Source: Candidatus Peregrinibacteria bacterium UBA1369 (GTDB taxonomy: Bacteria > Patescibacteriota > Gracilibacteria > UBA1369). From it: a stretch of 64,000 nt of DNA. The first letter of the stretch is position 1. Each line of letters starts with the position of its first letter. Location: positions 98,204 through 162,203 of the forward strand of contig DBRL01000014.1 of assembly GCA_002305925.1 (NCBI GenBank). Direction: 5' to 3'. This document shows positions 1 through 7,237 of this stretch, one piece after another. Both the position numbers and the translations under genes were made by a program. Under the pieces are notes generated by a model, which was not told the DNA's origin, did no database searches, and saw only the letters and a list, made by a program, of their open reading frames with translations.

Positions 1-1
1 A

Positions 2-970
2 TTTTACATCGACGGAGTATCAGCTCTAGTTCTTTCTGAAACTGGATTATTAGAGCAAATATACAGCTATCTTCCAAACATAAAAATTCCACAATCAGTT
101 ATTAGCTTTTTGTGGGAAGTGAAAGATAAGTTCGCTTATAAATCTGGCCAAAATGGTAGTCTTGGTTTTGCTCAAGGGAAACTTCGTTACTCCAGTATCG
201 ATGAAGAAACAAGAAAAAGAATTGAAGGAAACTTTGATCGTTGCATTAAATTACTGGAATTAAAACCTGAGAATATTATTGCGATCTCAAAAGCAAACAA
301 GCATGACGGATTTATGGAACAGCGTGTTCCTGAAGAACTTTGTAATGCTTGCATTTTGGCTCAAAGAGATGAGGCGTCTCTCTTGACAGAAGATTTGTAT
401 TATCTACAAGCAAATTCTCTAGAGACAAAGAAAAAGTCCCCCAAATATGCTTCAGCTTTTGCTTTGGTAAAGGTGCTATATGAACAAAGGAAAATATCGT
501 TTGAGCAATACATAAACTTCTTTTCCTATTTGGCTGGCTATCGATTTAGATTTTTGCCAATTTCGACTGATGAACTTGTAAAAACTGTTTTTGGTGACGG
601 AAGTTTTTCTGAAGTTAAACCTGAGAGGCTACGTCAGTTACATCTTGGATTAGTTCTTTCAGAAGATTATGGAGTGCCATTCAACACATCAGCATCGGTT
701 GTGTTTCCATTTGTTCTAAAAATACTGATAGACGACGCGGTTCTGCCAGAAGTAGCTGAGCGCATTTTTACTGAAATATTAACCCTGATGCCAGTGCCGA
801 AGAATATGGATAGCAAAACGGTGGGACGAGCATTTATTCGTGCGTGTGTCCAAACGCTTAATAATCCAAGACGTGTAATGGTTGTCGGAAGAAATGTTCA
901 GGAAAAAATTGATCGCCTAATGCGCCTCACCGAACTTTTCGGAGGTAGCTCACTTTTATTCCCACGATAA
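2..970 (+). CDS. PIN-like domain protein, 5'-truncated by window edge
   Basis: The reading frame is open from the first bases of the window, so the start lies upstream; an internal TTG at 110 is not needed. About 322 codons are visible. The segments FYIDGVSAL near the left edge and ACILAQRDEASLLTEDLYYL about 110 residues later resemble the first acidic strand and the last acidic T-x-D strand of a PIN-type nuclease fold, so an RNase-like C-terminal domain is inferred. The following ~190 residues are helical and not recognised. It lies just upstream of the phage structural genes in the same direction and could be phage cargo or a host gene at the left junction. Base composition is more AT-rich than the phage genes. 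The PIN assignment is moderate to low. Confidence 0.5.
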   Translation, partial: FYIDGVSALVLSETGLLEQIYSYLPNIKIPQSVISFLWEVKDKFAYKSGQNGSLGFAQGKLRYSSIDEETRKRIEGNFDRCIKLLELKPENIIAISKANKHDGFMEQRVPEELCNACILAQRDEASLLTEDLYYLQANSLETKKKSPKYASAFALVKVLYEQRKISFEQYINFFSYLAGYRFRFLPISTDELVKTVFGDGSFSEVKPERLRQLHLGLVLSEDYGVPFNTSASVVFPFVLKILIDDAVLPEVAERIFTEILTLMPVPKNMDSKTVGRAFIRACVQTLNNPRRVMVVGRNVQEKIDRLMRLTELFGGSSLLFPR

Positions 971-1075
971 CAACGTTATAGTTGCAATCAAGCTGTTTTT
1001 TGACGGCAATTACTCCATTTACGTCTACGCAAACTAGACCACAGAAACCAAGAGTTCTTTCCACAGCAAAGCCTC

Positions 1076-1103
1076 TTGCATTGTGATACTTAAATGGTAT
1101 AAT
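1076..1103 (+). promoter_or_regulatory. sigma70-type promoter before phage structural operon
   Basis: TTGCAT (1076-1081), a 16-bp spacer and a perfect TATAAT (1098-1103) form a good housekeeping-type promoter. The expected start is near 1110, just before a long hairpin with a T-run. It therefore either makes a short RNA of about 65 nt or feeds the structural operon by read-through. Confidence 0.6.
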
Positions 1104-1124
1104 TAAGTAGTAAGAAATAGTCTT

Positions 1125-1173
1125 AAAGACCAGTTTGTCCCCGCATGTCGCGCGGACACCGAACTGGTCTTTT
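1125..1173 (+). terminator. long hairpin with T-run (terminator or attenuator)
   Basis: AAAGACCAGTT (1125-1135) pairs perfectly with AACTGGTCTTT (1162-1172). An inner stem TGTCC/GGACA continues it, and the right arm runs into a T-tract. This is a classic intrinsic terminator shape located between the promoter at 1076 and the scaffold gene at 1225. Confidence 0.7.
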
Positions 1174-1224
1174 TTCGTTACCGCCAACACTAAGGCGTAA
1201 AAATGTTTATTAATCACCCCAGCT

Positions 1225-1890
1225 ATGACAAACAACAATCCCGCCAATGAGGACGGCGCAAAAACTCCTCCCGTCAACGAAGAAGGCAAAGACGATAAAA
1301 CGCCTTCACCGTCTGGTCAGGACGATAAAAAGACCCCGTCAGGCGAAGACGATAAAAAGCAGGAGCAAATGGTTCCAATGAGCCGTTTCCGCGAGGTCAT
1401 CGACGAGAAAAACAAGTACAAGGACGAGATCGATAAGCGCGACAAGGAAGAAGAAAAACGCAAGCGCAAAGAACTCGAAGAGCAAGGTAAGTACAAGGAA
1501 CTTCTCGCCGAAAAGGACAAGGAGCTGGAATCTGCGGGTAAGACCAAAGAGCAGCTCACGCAGTACGAAGAAACGGTTCAGGACATCTTGGCTCAGGAAC
1601 TCGAAAAGATTCCCGATGACAAGAAGGCACTCATCCCAGACGAACTCTCCACGGTGGCGAAGCTGAAATACATCGCCAAGAACCGTACATTACTCATGGG
1701 AGAGAAAAGCAACACAGGCGCTCCTATTCCGCCTAATAGCAAGAATCTCTCCGAAGTCGAAGCAAAGAAACAGCGCTACGACGAACTCATGCAGAAACGC
1801 CAAAAGGGTGAATTCCTGTCTGAGCCTGAACGCAGGGAGATCATGAAGCTGGGGCAAGAAATCGTGGCTCTGAAAAACCAGACCACTTAA
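1225..1890 (+). CDS. Capsid scaffolding protein (GP20-like)
   Basis: 221 residues, very highly charged. There is a disordered N-terminus rich in D, K, P and G (1-50), a long Lys/Glu coiled coil (about 50-115) and a second helical region (155-215). Low complexity, coiled coil and a place directly before the major capsid gene are typical of siphovirus scaffolding proteins, which template the procapsid and are then lost or cleaved. No protease motif is seen, so it is not a fused protease-scaffold. The start ATG follows the terminator-like hairpin by about 50 nt. The role is inferred from composition and synteny rather than from a specific motif. Confidence 0.7.
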   Translation: MTNNNPANEDGAKTPPVNEEGKDDKTPSPSGQDDKKTPSGEDDKKQEQMVPMSRFREVIDEKNKYKDEIDKRDKEEEKRKRKELEEQGKYKELLAEKDKELESAGKTKEQLTQYEETVQDILAQELEKIPDDKKALIPDELSTVAKLKYIAKNRTLLMGEKSNTGAPIPPNSKNLSEVEAKKQRYDELMQKRQKGEFLSEPERREIMKLGQEIVALKNQTT

Positions 1891-1917
1891 CGCCTTAACA
1901 TTTAACTTTTTAATAAC

Positions 1918-3048
1918 ATGATTATCGCTGGAAAATACACGACCTACGACAGTCCCTATCTCGACGAGCTCGTGAAAGGGATTGCGGTCATGATCGATCC
2001 AAAACTGACCACTTCTCTGGATTTATTCCCAGAGTTTGAACCGATCAACACAACTAAAATTAAGTGGTACGACGCTAAGACCTACGCGCTGGAAGGCGAA
2101 GTAGGCGCAGGCGGTTGGAATGATTCCGACACCGCAGGCTTGCCTGTAAGCGCGGAATTCTCCCAGCTCGCCAATGTCGGCGACGTCTTGCGCATCGAAG
2201 ACGAATACGTCGTTGTGAAAGCCGTGGATCGCACGGGCAACACGATTGACGTCTACGGACGCGGACATGGCGGCACAACCGCAGCCGCACATTTGGCGAC
2301 CGCCTCCATCTTCATTCTCGGCAACGCGAATGTGGAAGGAACTGTGAACGGAGACAGTTTGCTTGAGGACTCCATCGAGCAGGTGAACTTCACCCAGATC
2401 GTGGAAGAGCCGATCGAAATCACTCTTACCGCGCAAAAGCAGAAATATCTCGATGTCACCGACAAGCTTAACGATGAGCGTACCAAAGCCATGACCCGAG
2501 CCTTGAAAAAGCTCAATCAGGCCGTGCTCTTCGGCAAGCCATCGGCAGGCAGCAAAACAACTCCTCGTTCGTTCGGCGGGTTGAAGCACTTCATCGAAAA
2601 CACTTCCGAAGCTTTCAACTACAACGTCGCTGGAGCCTTCACCGAAACCCACCTCAAGAACGTGCTTCTTGAGATGGCACGACGCGGAGGCAGTCCTGAC
2701 ACCATTCTTTGCTCTCCAGACATCAAGAGCGTGATCAACGGATTCAACGCGTCCAATACGCGCTACACCCGTGAGGAACGCATGGCTGGCGTGCTGGTTG
2801 ACCAGTACGAGGGCGAAGGTGTCGGCGTCTTGAAGATTGTTGCTGATCCGTTCTTGCGCCACTCATTCGGCGAAATGTACGTCGTCAACACCCGCAAGCT
2901 CGGTAAGACTTGGTTCACGGATGACAAGCTCCGCTTTGAACCAGAACCTGCCAACTCACGAACTTTGAAGGAGACCTTGCAAGGTCAACTTACCGTCAAA
3001 GTGAAGGACGTTGTCACCGACTTCGCCCGCATGTACGGCATCAGCTAA
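1918..3048 (+). CDS. Major capsid protein, SU10/HK97-fold type
   Basis: 376 residues. The sequence fits the SU10 (DUF5309-like) branch of HK97-fold capsid proteins: an N-terminal segment with beta-rich insertions, an R-G-x-G turn (GRGHGGT, about 119-125), a helical spine around residues 175-205 (KYLDVTDKLNDERTKAMTRA) and a C-terminal half with PDTILCSPDIKSVI and GVGVLKIVADPF followed by YVVNTRKLGKTWF. It would form the icosahedral shell. The gene begins 27 nt after the scaffold and is followed by a GC-rich hairpin, fitting high-level expression. The start lacks a purine-rich ribosome site; upstream sequence is AT-rich. Confidence 0.85.
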   Translation: MIIAGKYTTYDSPYLDELVKGIAVMIDPKLTTSLDLFPEFEPINTTKIKWYDAKTYALEGEVGAGGWNDSDTAGLPVSAEFSQLANVGDVLRIEDEYVVVKAVDRTGNTIDVYGRGHGGTTAAAHLATASIFILGNANVEGTVNGDSLLEDSIEQVNFTQIVEEPIEITLTAQKQKYLDVTDKLNDERTKAMTRALKKLNQAVLFGKPSAGSKTTPRSFGGLKHFIENTSEAFNYNVAGAFTETHLKNVLLEMARRGGSPDTILCSPDIKSVINGFNASNTRYTREERMAGVLVDQYEGEGVGVLKIVADPFLRHSFGEMYVVNTRKLGKTWFTDDKLRFEPEPANSRTLKETLQGQLTVKVKDVVTDFARMYGIS

Positions 3049-3053
3049 AGACT

Positions 3054-3074
3054 GGGGGAGGTTCTTCCTCCCCC
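3054..3074 (+). terminator. GC hairpin after major capsid gene
   Basis: GGGGGAGG (3054-3061), loop TTCTT and CCTCCCCC (3067-3074) form a perfect 8-bp stem followed by a pyrimidine-rich tract ending in TTTTT near 3083-3087. It probably acts as a partial terminator or 3' stabiliser. Confidence 0.65.
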
Positions 3075-3107
3075 TTCTTGGCTTTTTATTCACTTAACGC
3101 AACTCAA

Positions 3108-3353
3108 ATGAAATTCATCATAAAAGCATCGGCCGTTGCTGTCTCGGATACGAAATTCGCCAAGCGCGGCGAATACGAAACCGACGACGAAAAAGAAATC
3201 GAACGGCTGAAAAACATCGCAAAGAAATTTCCTAAGGACGTCGAGGAAGCTTCGAAAGGCAAGCAAAAAGAAGAGCCTAAGGAAGAAACCGATTCCGAGG
3301 AAACAACCGTCGTCGACGAACCGCAGGAAGAACATCCGCGCCGAAGACGCTAA
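3108..3353 (+). CDS. Small charged phage protein, unknown
   Basis: 81 residues from the ATG at 3108. An upstream in-frame TTG at 3078 lies within the capsid-gene hairpin tail and is less likely. After a short N-terminal strand (MKFIIKASAVAV) the protein is almost entirely Glu/Lys and ends in RRRR. It sits between the capsid gene and the connector genes. Its position would suit a head decoration or head-completion accessory protein, but nothing in the sequence proves that. Confidence 0.6.
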   Translation: MKFIIKASAVAVSDTKFAKRGEYETDDEKEIERLKNIAKKFPKDVEEASKGKQKEEPKEETDSEETTVVDEPQEEHPRRRR

Positions 3354-3372
3354 CCCTTAATCAGCAAACCCC

Positions 3373-4029
3373 ATGGAAGAAATCCTTAAATACATCCAAG
3401 ACTTCGGATTCATGACCGTATTTGCGGGCGCGGGTTTGTATTTCCTATTCAAATTCGCACTTCTTAAGTACCAGCAAATGGAGCGAGGAATGCTCGAGCA
3501 AAACGTGGCTGATCCGAAAAAACACGGATTCTTCCAAAAGGTCGACTTCATTCTCCGCTATAAGCTGCCCGAGATTGAACTGAGATTCAAAGGCCAGCCG
3601 TGCCAAGGCCGCACGACCCTGTTTCGTGACATGCTCAAGATCAAATTCGAAGCATGGAAACGAAACATCGCCGCAGTCTGCGCCGTGGATTACCAGAATC
3701 TGTCAAAAGCCGATATCAGGCAGGCGTTCACCGAGGCAATGCTCAACCTTGTGAGCGAATACGAAAGCACTTGGGAGCAGAACGGAATACCTAAACTCGT
3801 GGTCGAGAAATTCCACAAGTGGCATGACAACCACGCCCAGATGTTCCTCGAAGCGATCGAGAGCATCACAGGCGGAACGTGCTTCTCAAGTCCTCGAGAG
3901 ATCATGAACGCTATTCTGGAAATGAATGCCATGATGCTGCTTCTCACCATTCTGGACGCAGAAAAAACGCTCGGCGACCTGAACGGAGAGCTTTCGGGAA
4001 TGGAATACAAAACATACAAACTTCTCTAA
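3373..4029 (+). CDS. Membrane-anchored phage protein of unknown function
   Basis: 218 residues. One hydrophobic helix lies at about 13-31 (FGFMTVFAGAGLYFLFKF), followed by a helical soluble domain rich in Trp, Lys and Glu. The single N-terminal anchor is unusual for a gene lodged inside a head-neck cluster. A holin role is conceivable, but the soluble part is much longer than in usual holins and lysis genes lie 14 kb away. I do not recognise a family. It begins 20 nt after the previous gene and is followed within 14 nt by the connector gene, so it belongs to the structural transcript. Confidence 0.6.
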   Translation: MEEILKYIQDFGFMTVFAGAGLYFLFKFALLKYQQMERGMLEQNVADPKKHGFFQKVDFILRYKLPEIELRFKGQPCQGRTTLFRDMLKIKFEAWKRNIAAVCAVDYQNLSKADIRQAFTEAMLNLVSEYESTWEQNGIPKLVVEKFHKWHDNHAQMFLEAIESITGGTCFSSPREIMNAILEMNAMMLLLTILDAEKTLGDLNGELSGMEYKTYKLL

Positions 4030-4042
4030 ATCATTTAAGCCT

Positions 4043-4699
4043 ATGCCATACATTCAAAGCGAAAACATCATAGGAGACGGAACCCAGACCGAATTCACCA
4101 TCGGCCAAAATTTCCGCAATGGCACGTGCCGCATTGAATACAACGGCAGGCTTTTTTATGAGTATCGGGAAGTTTCGCCGAATAAGCTCAAGTTTGACTT
4201 TGCGCCGTCAGCCGACGACTTGATTAAGGTCTCTTACTACACGGCCAATGAGGGCGGAAGGCTCAATGCAATCCGTTACCTTACCCCGAAGCAGTACTTG
4301 GAATTGAGCGACTCTGGAAACGAAACCCCGCCGACTGATGAAGAAATTGAGAAGAAAATCCGCGAAGCCGAGATGTTCATCGATTCATTCTGCGGATTCT
4401 GGGAGAAAGCAGACGAAGCCCAGCAACTTCTGTTCCCGCGCATTGTCGATATTGATAACGCCGAGCAGTATCCAGTGATACCAAAAGAAATAACCAAGAC
4501 GACTACTCTCTTTATCGACATGATCTTGAACGGAGACGGCGGCAGTAATGAAGAGATCGTCGAGGAATCCATCGGCAATTACAGTTACAAGAAATCGACC
4601 AGCTCACAAACGGAGACGATCGACAACCGCCTACTGCCGATCAAGGTCATGCTCAAGGGCTTTCGTAAGCTTACGGGCAAAATGAACATTAACGTCTAA
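4043..4699 (+). CDS. Head-tail connector (gp6/Ad1-like)
   Basis: 218 residues. The N-terminal ~75 residues are beta-rich (FTIGQNFRNGTCRIEYNG). The middle has a helical hairpin with the pattern EIEKKIREAEMFIDSFCGFW, characteristic of gp6/gp15-type adaptors that bind the portal ring. It begins 14 nt after the preceding gene and 5 nt before the next, in the usual place for Ad1. The extra N-terminal beta domain makes it longer than typical 100-residue connectors. Confidence 0.65.
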   Translation: MPYIQSENIIGDGTQTEFTIGQNFRNGTCRIEYNGRLFYEYREVSPNKLKFDFAPSADDLIKVSYYTANEGGRLNAIRYLTPKQYLELSDSGNETPPTDEEIEKKIREAEMFIDSFCGFWEKADEAQQLLFPRIVDIDNAEQYPVIPKEITKTTTLFIDMILNGDGGSNEEIVEESIGNYSYKKSTSSQTETIDNRLLPIKVMLKGFRKLTGKMNINV

Positions 4700-4703
4700 A
4701 GCC

Positions 4704-5036
4704 ATGTCATTTTTTGAATTACTCACACAATCGGTCACCATCCAAGAACAGCATTCTTCCAATGTTGGCGGTGTGGTGCAAAAGACATGGACGGACAAAT
4801 TGACGGCTCCAGCCAGATTGGTTGCGAACGGCGGAAGCATGCGTAAAGGCGCGGAGACGATTGAAAAGTACACGCGCGGAGACTACACGCTATTCCTCGG
4901 CTTTCACCCAGATATCACCGAGAAAATGCGAGCCGTGGTCGACGGAACCGTTTACGAAATCGCATTCGTGGCCGAGGTCATGGGAAAACAAAACTATGAC
5001 CACTTGGAGCTTCAACTTAATAAAATAACCGCATAA
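4704..5036 (+). CDS. Head-tail joining / head-closure protein
   Basis: 110 residues, mostly beta strands. VTIQEQHSSNVGGVVQKTWTD at the start and DYTLFLGFHPDITEKMRAVVDG later match the general layout of SPP1 gp16-type stopper proteins: short size, an N-terminal reference to an assay-like strand, and a late V-D-G turn. It lies exactly between the connector and the HK97-gp10-like gene. The stop is 2 nt before the next start. Family assignment rests on size, fold pattern and synteny. Confidence 0.65.
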   Translation: MSFFELLTQSVTIQEQHSSNVGGVVQKTWTDKLTAPARLVANGGSMRKGAETIEKYTRGDYTLFLGFHPDITEKMRAVVDGTVYEIAFVAEVMGKQNYDHLELQLNKITA

Positions 5037-5038
5037 CC

Positions 5039-5395
5039 ATGGCTATACGAGTAACAGGAATCGCAGACGTGTTGGAGGGCTTGGCAAAGCACATTCAGGG
5101 CTACTCTGAAAAGACAGCCAAAGCCACGATGCAGGCGGGTCTCAAGACAGAATACTTCGTCAAACAGATCACCCCCGTGCGAACGGGAAACCTGAAATCG
5201 AACATCAACACGCAAGTGATATCCAAGGCCAAAGACAAGATCGAAGCCTTCGTGGGCACAAACGTCTCGTATGCGCCTTATGTGGAATTCGGTCACGAAC
5301 AAATGCAACCGCGCGCCATGTTTCGAAGAGCAATCGACGAACACGGCAAAGAAATCTGGGAAACCTTCAATAATTCACTAAAGAAACAATCATGA
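5039..5395 (+). CDS. HK97 gp10-like tail completion protein
   Basis: 118 residues. The TPVRTGNLKSNI motif (about 56-67), followed by FVGTNVSYAPYVEFGHEQM and the PRAMFRRAIDE helix, is the diagnostic signature of the HK97-gp10 family, which completes the neck or tail end during siphovirus assembly. The gene overlaps the next one by 4 nt (ATGA), consistent with translational coupling. Confidence 0.85.
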   Translation: MAIRVTGIADVLEGLAKHIQGYSEKTAKATMQAGLKTEYFVKQITPVRTGNLKSNINTQVISKAKDKIEAFVGTNVSYAPYVEFGHEQMQPRAMFRRAIDEHGKEIWETFNNSLKKQS

Positions 5396-5793
5396 ACCTC
5401 AAAACCGCTATTTACGAACAACTGACCAATGATCCCGCAATCACCGAGATTGTAGGCGATCGCGTTTACAGAACCTTCGCTCCCGAGGCTGCGCTGCCTT
5501 TCATCTCTTACCAGCGGATCACCGCCGTAAACCAAAACGACATCGACTGCGTCACCGAAAGGTATCAGTTTGACCTTGTCGGATCGGTGGAAAGCGATGA
5601 CACATTGGAAGACCTGAAAGAAAGACTGCTTGATAACCTGAACCGCTTTCGAGGCGATCTGGGAAACACGGGAGTGAAGGTGAAAAATACGTGGCTGGAA
5701 GTCATTGCCGACGGATTCAGCGAAGACAATACGCTCCGCCGAATCACGGTCGATTTCAAGTTTGCGTATCTTCGCCAAGAACTTGAGCAATAA
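5392..5793 (+). CDS. Tail terminator (DUF3168-like)
   Basis: 133 residues. The pattern fits DUF3168/gp17 tail terminators: NLKTAIYEQLTNDPAITEIVGDRVYRTFAPEA then a strand ISYQRI, YQFDLVG and the helix LEDLKERLLDNLNRFRG. These proteins form the hexameric ring that stops tail tube growth. The start codon overlaps the previous stop. The gene is followed by two hairpins, separating the head-neck genes from the highly expressed tube gene. Confidence 0.8.
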   Translation: MNLKTAIYEQLTNDPAITEIVGDRVYRTFAPEAALPFISYQRITAVNQNDIDCVTERYQFDLVGSVESDDTLEDLKERLLDNLNRFRGDLGNTGVKVKNTWLEVIADGFSEDNTLRRITVDFKFAYLRQELEQ

Positions 5794-5879
5794 TTCCGCC
5801 CATCGCGAGGCGGAAAAACTGAGGCATATAGCCCGCTGAAGTATTGGAGCAATCCAATGCATCGACGCGGGCATTTTTA
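5794..5879 (+). terminator. Tandem hairpins before tail tube gene
   Basis: The first is TTCCGCC (5794-5800) with GGCGGAA (5809-5815). The second has GCCCGC (5831-5836) and GCGGGC (5867-5872) around an inner ATTGG/CCAAT stem, followed by ATTTTTATT. The second has intrinsic-terminator form. Confidence 0.65.
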
Positions 5880-5902
5880 TTAACCATTTAACTCATATCA
5901 CT

Positions 5903-6670
5903 ATGTCACAAACGAACATTCAACGGAACGAGGCACTGCGCTACGGCTCGGTAACCCTCTTCATCGGGGACGACTTCGGATCGCTCATCAATGTGGGCGC
6001 GATCAGAAACATGTCCTTCGAGCACAAGGCGGAAAACATCGAGGTTGCCTTCGATAACGTCCCCGCCATCAAGAAATTCAAAAACGGCAACAAGGCGTCA
6101 TTCGTCTTTGATTTGGCGGAAATCGATCTGACCACCTTCGCGTACACCGACGCTGGTCTTGTCGTGCAAACCAATATCGCAGGCGCTCCCGTAAACATTA
6201 CCAATGAAAACGCCGTGCTGAGTGGCGTGTTAGGTAAAGCTCTGCAGAACAAAAACGGAAACGGTGCGGTGGTTACGGGAATCGTTGTCACCGATGAAAG
6301 CGGCGTAACCACATACGTCCTCAATCAGGACTACACCGTGCAGATCGGCGCGGACGGCTATACTCGCATTGCCCGTATTGAAGGCGGAGATATCGATGAC
6401 GGCGACACCGTACTCGTTGATTACACCTACACGCCGAATGCCAGCAAAAAAGTCACTTTCTACAATGGCGGTACGAAAACATACAAGGTTGCTCGCATTG
6501 TGAATGTGAACAATGACGGAAAAGAATTCCGCATTGATCTTGAAAACGTCACCAACATCAAACCGCTCACCACTCCATTCCAAGCCGACGATAGCGACGG
6601 AATCATGGTCTGCTCCATCGAGCTTTCTGGAACCGTTAAAGAAATCGTCGACGAGCAAAGCGTCTCTTAA
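5903..6670 (+). CDS. Major tail tube protein
   Basis: 255 residues, beta-rich. The N-terminal half (YGSVTLFIGDDFG, then a strand pair ending in FDNVPAIKKFKNG) and the C-terminal part (FRIDLENVTNIKPLTTPF, then GIMVCSIELSGTVKEI) fit a siphovirus tube protomer. A middle section of about 90 residues (GNGAVVTGIVVTDESG to VLVDYTYTP) looks like an inserted Ig-like domain. It lies between the tail terminator and the tail chaperones, which is diagnostic synteny. It has its own AT-rich leader after a terminator. Confidence 0.75.
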   Translation: MSQTNIQRNEALRYGSVTLFIGDDFGSLINVGAIRNMSFEHKAENIEVAFDNVPAIKKFKNGNKASFVFDLAEIDLTTFAYTDAGLVVQTNIAGAPVNITNENAVLSGVLGKALQNKNGNGAVVTGIVVTDESGVTTYVLNQDYTVQIGADGYTRIARIEGGDIDDGDTVLVDYTYTPNASKKVTFYNGGTKTYKVARIVNVNNDGKEFRIDLENVTNIKPLTTPFQADDSDGIMVCSIELSGTVKEIVDEQSVS

Positions 6671-6687
6671 CATTTAATTCTTAACCT

Positions 6688-7026
6688 ATGAGCCGAATAT
6701 TCGATGCAGATAGCCACGCGCTCCTTTCCGACCATGACGTCTTCAAGGTCGGGGGCAAGGAGTACAAGGTGCCAGACATCAAAATGAAAACCATGCTTCA
6801 GTTTGAAAAATTGGAGCAATCGAATGTGAGCAAATTCCAGACCATGGTGGATCAGATTCACTTGGTCTTGAAGGACTGCAACAAGATCACGAAAGACGAG
6901 ATCGAAAGCTGGGGTTTCAAAACCTGCCTCGCTTTCATCATGTGGCTTTTCGAGCCTCTTAAGGAATTGGGTTTAAAAAAAACGGAAGAGCTCTTAAAGA
7001 GCCAGAAACCAGCCGAAGAAGAGTAA
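6688..7026 (+). CDS. Tail assembly chaperone, gpG-like
   Basis: 112 residues, mainly helical, with a beta start (VFKVGGKEYKVPDI) and a helical bundle that ends with LKKTEELLKSQ. Position between tube and tape measure is that of the gpG-like chaperone which coats the tape measure. Near its 3' end lies the slippery run at 6972-6983, and the -1 frame then remains open through the next reading frame to 7232. Ribosomes that slip would make a fusion of about 181 residues (gpGT). Confidence 0.75.
   Translation: MSRIFDADSHALLSDHDVFKVGGKEYKVPDIKMKTMLQFEKLEQSNVSKFQTMVDQIHLVLKDCNKITKDEIESWGFKTCLAFIMWLFEPLKELGLKKTEELLKSQKPAEEE
6972..6983 (+). promoter_or_regulatory. Programmed -1 frameshift slippery site
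   Basis: The run TTTAAAAAAAAC, read in frame as GGT TTA AAA AAA ACG, allows -1 slippage. After the shift the frame runs AAC GGA AGA GCT and continues without a stop into the ATG at 7038, which is in exactly that frame. A G-to-GT frameshift at this gene position is widely conserved in long-tailed phages. Confidence 0.7.
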
Positions 7027-7037
7027 AGCTCGGAGAG

Positions 7038-7232
7038 ATGTTCGCCCAGATGATCAGGTACTACAACGGCGGATTCGATCACTGGAAACTCCTTCGGCTC
7101 ACGTACAAGCAATTCCTCATGTACTACTCCTGCCTCATGGACATGCTGGAAGCCGAAAACGGCAAGCGAGATAAGCCGAAAAAAGACCCGCTCGAGGCAA
7201 TGAAAGAAGTTAAAAACATTATCCAATCTTAA
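7038..7232 (+). CDS. Tail assembly chaperone, gpT extension
   Basis: 64 residues from the ATG at 7038, but more likely translated as the -1 frameshift extension of the upstream gene (shift near 6981). It is helical with FAQMIRYYNGGFDHWKLLRLTYKQF, a pattern seen in gpT-like domains that bind tail tube protein. It ends 5 nt before the tape measure gene. Little support for an independent start is seen. Confidence 0.7.
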   Translation: MFAQMIRYYNGGFDHWKLLRLTYKQFLMYYSCLMDMLEAENGKRDKPKKDPLEAMKEVKNIIQS

Positions 7233-7237
7233 ACAAC

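Noticed and set aside
2023..2862. Long minus-strand frame opposite the capsid gene
   Set aside because: It mirrors a well-supported capsid gene and has no family resemblance; high GC at third positions of the plus frame explains the open antisense frame.
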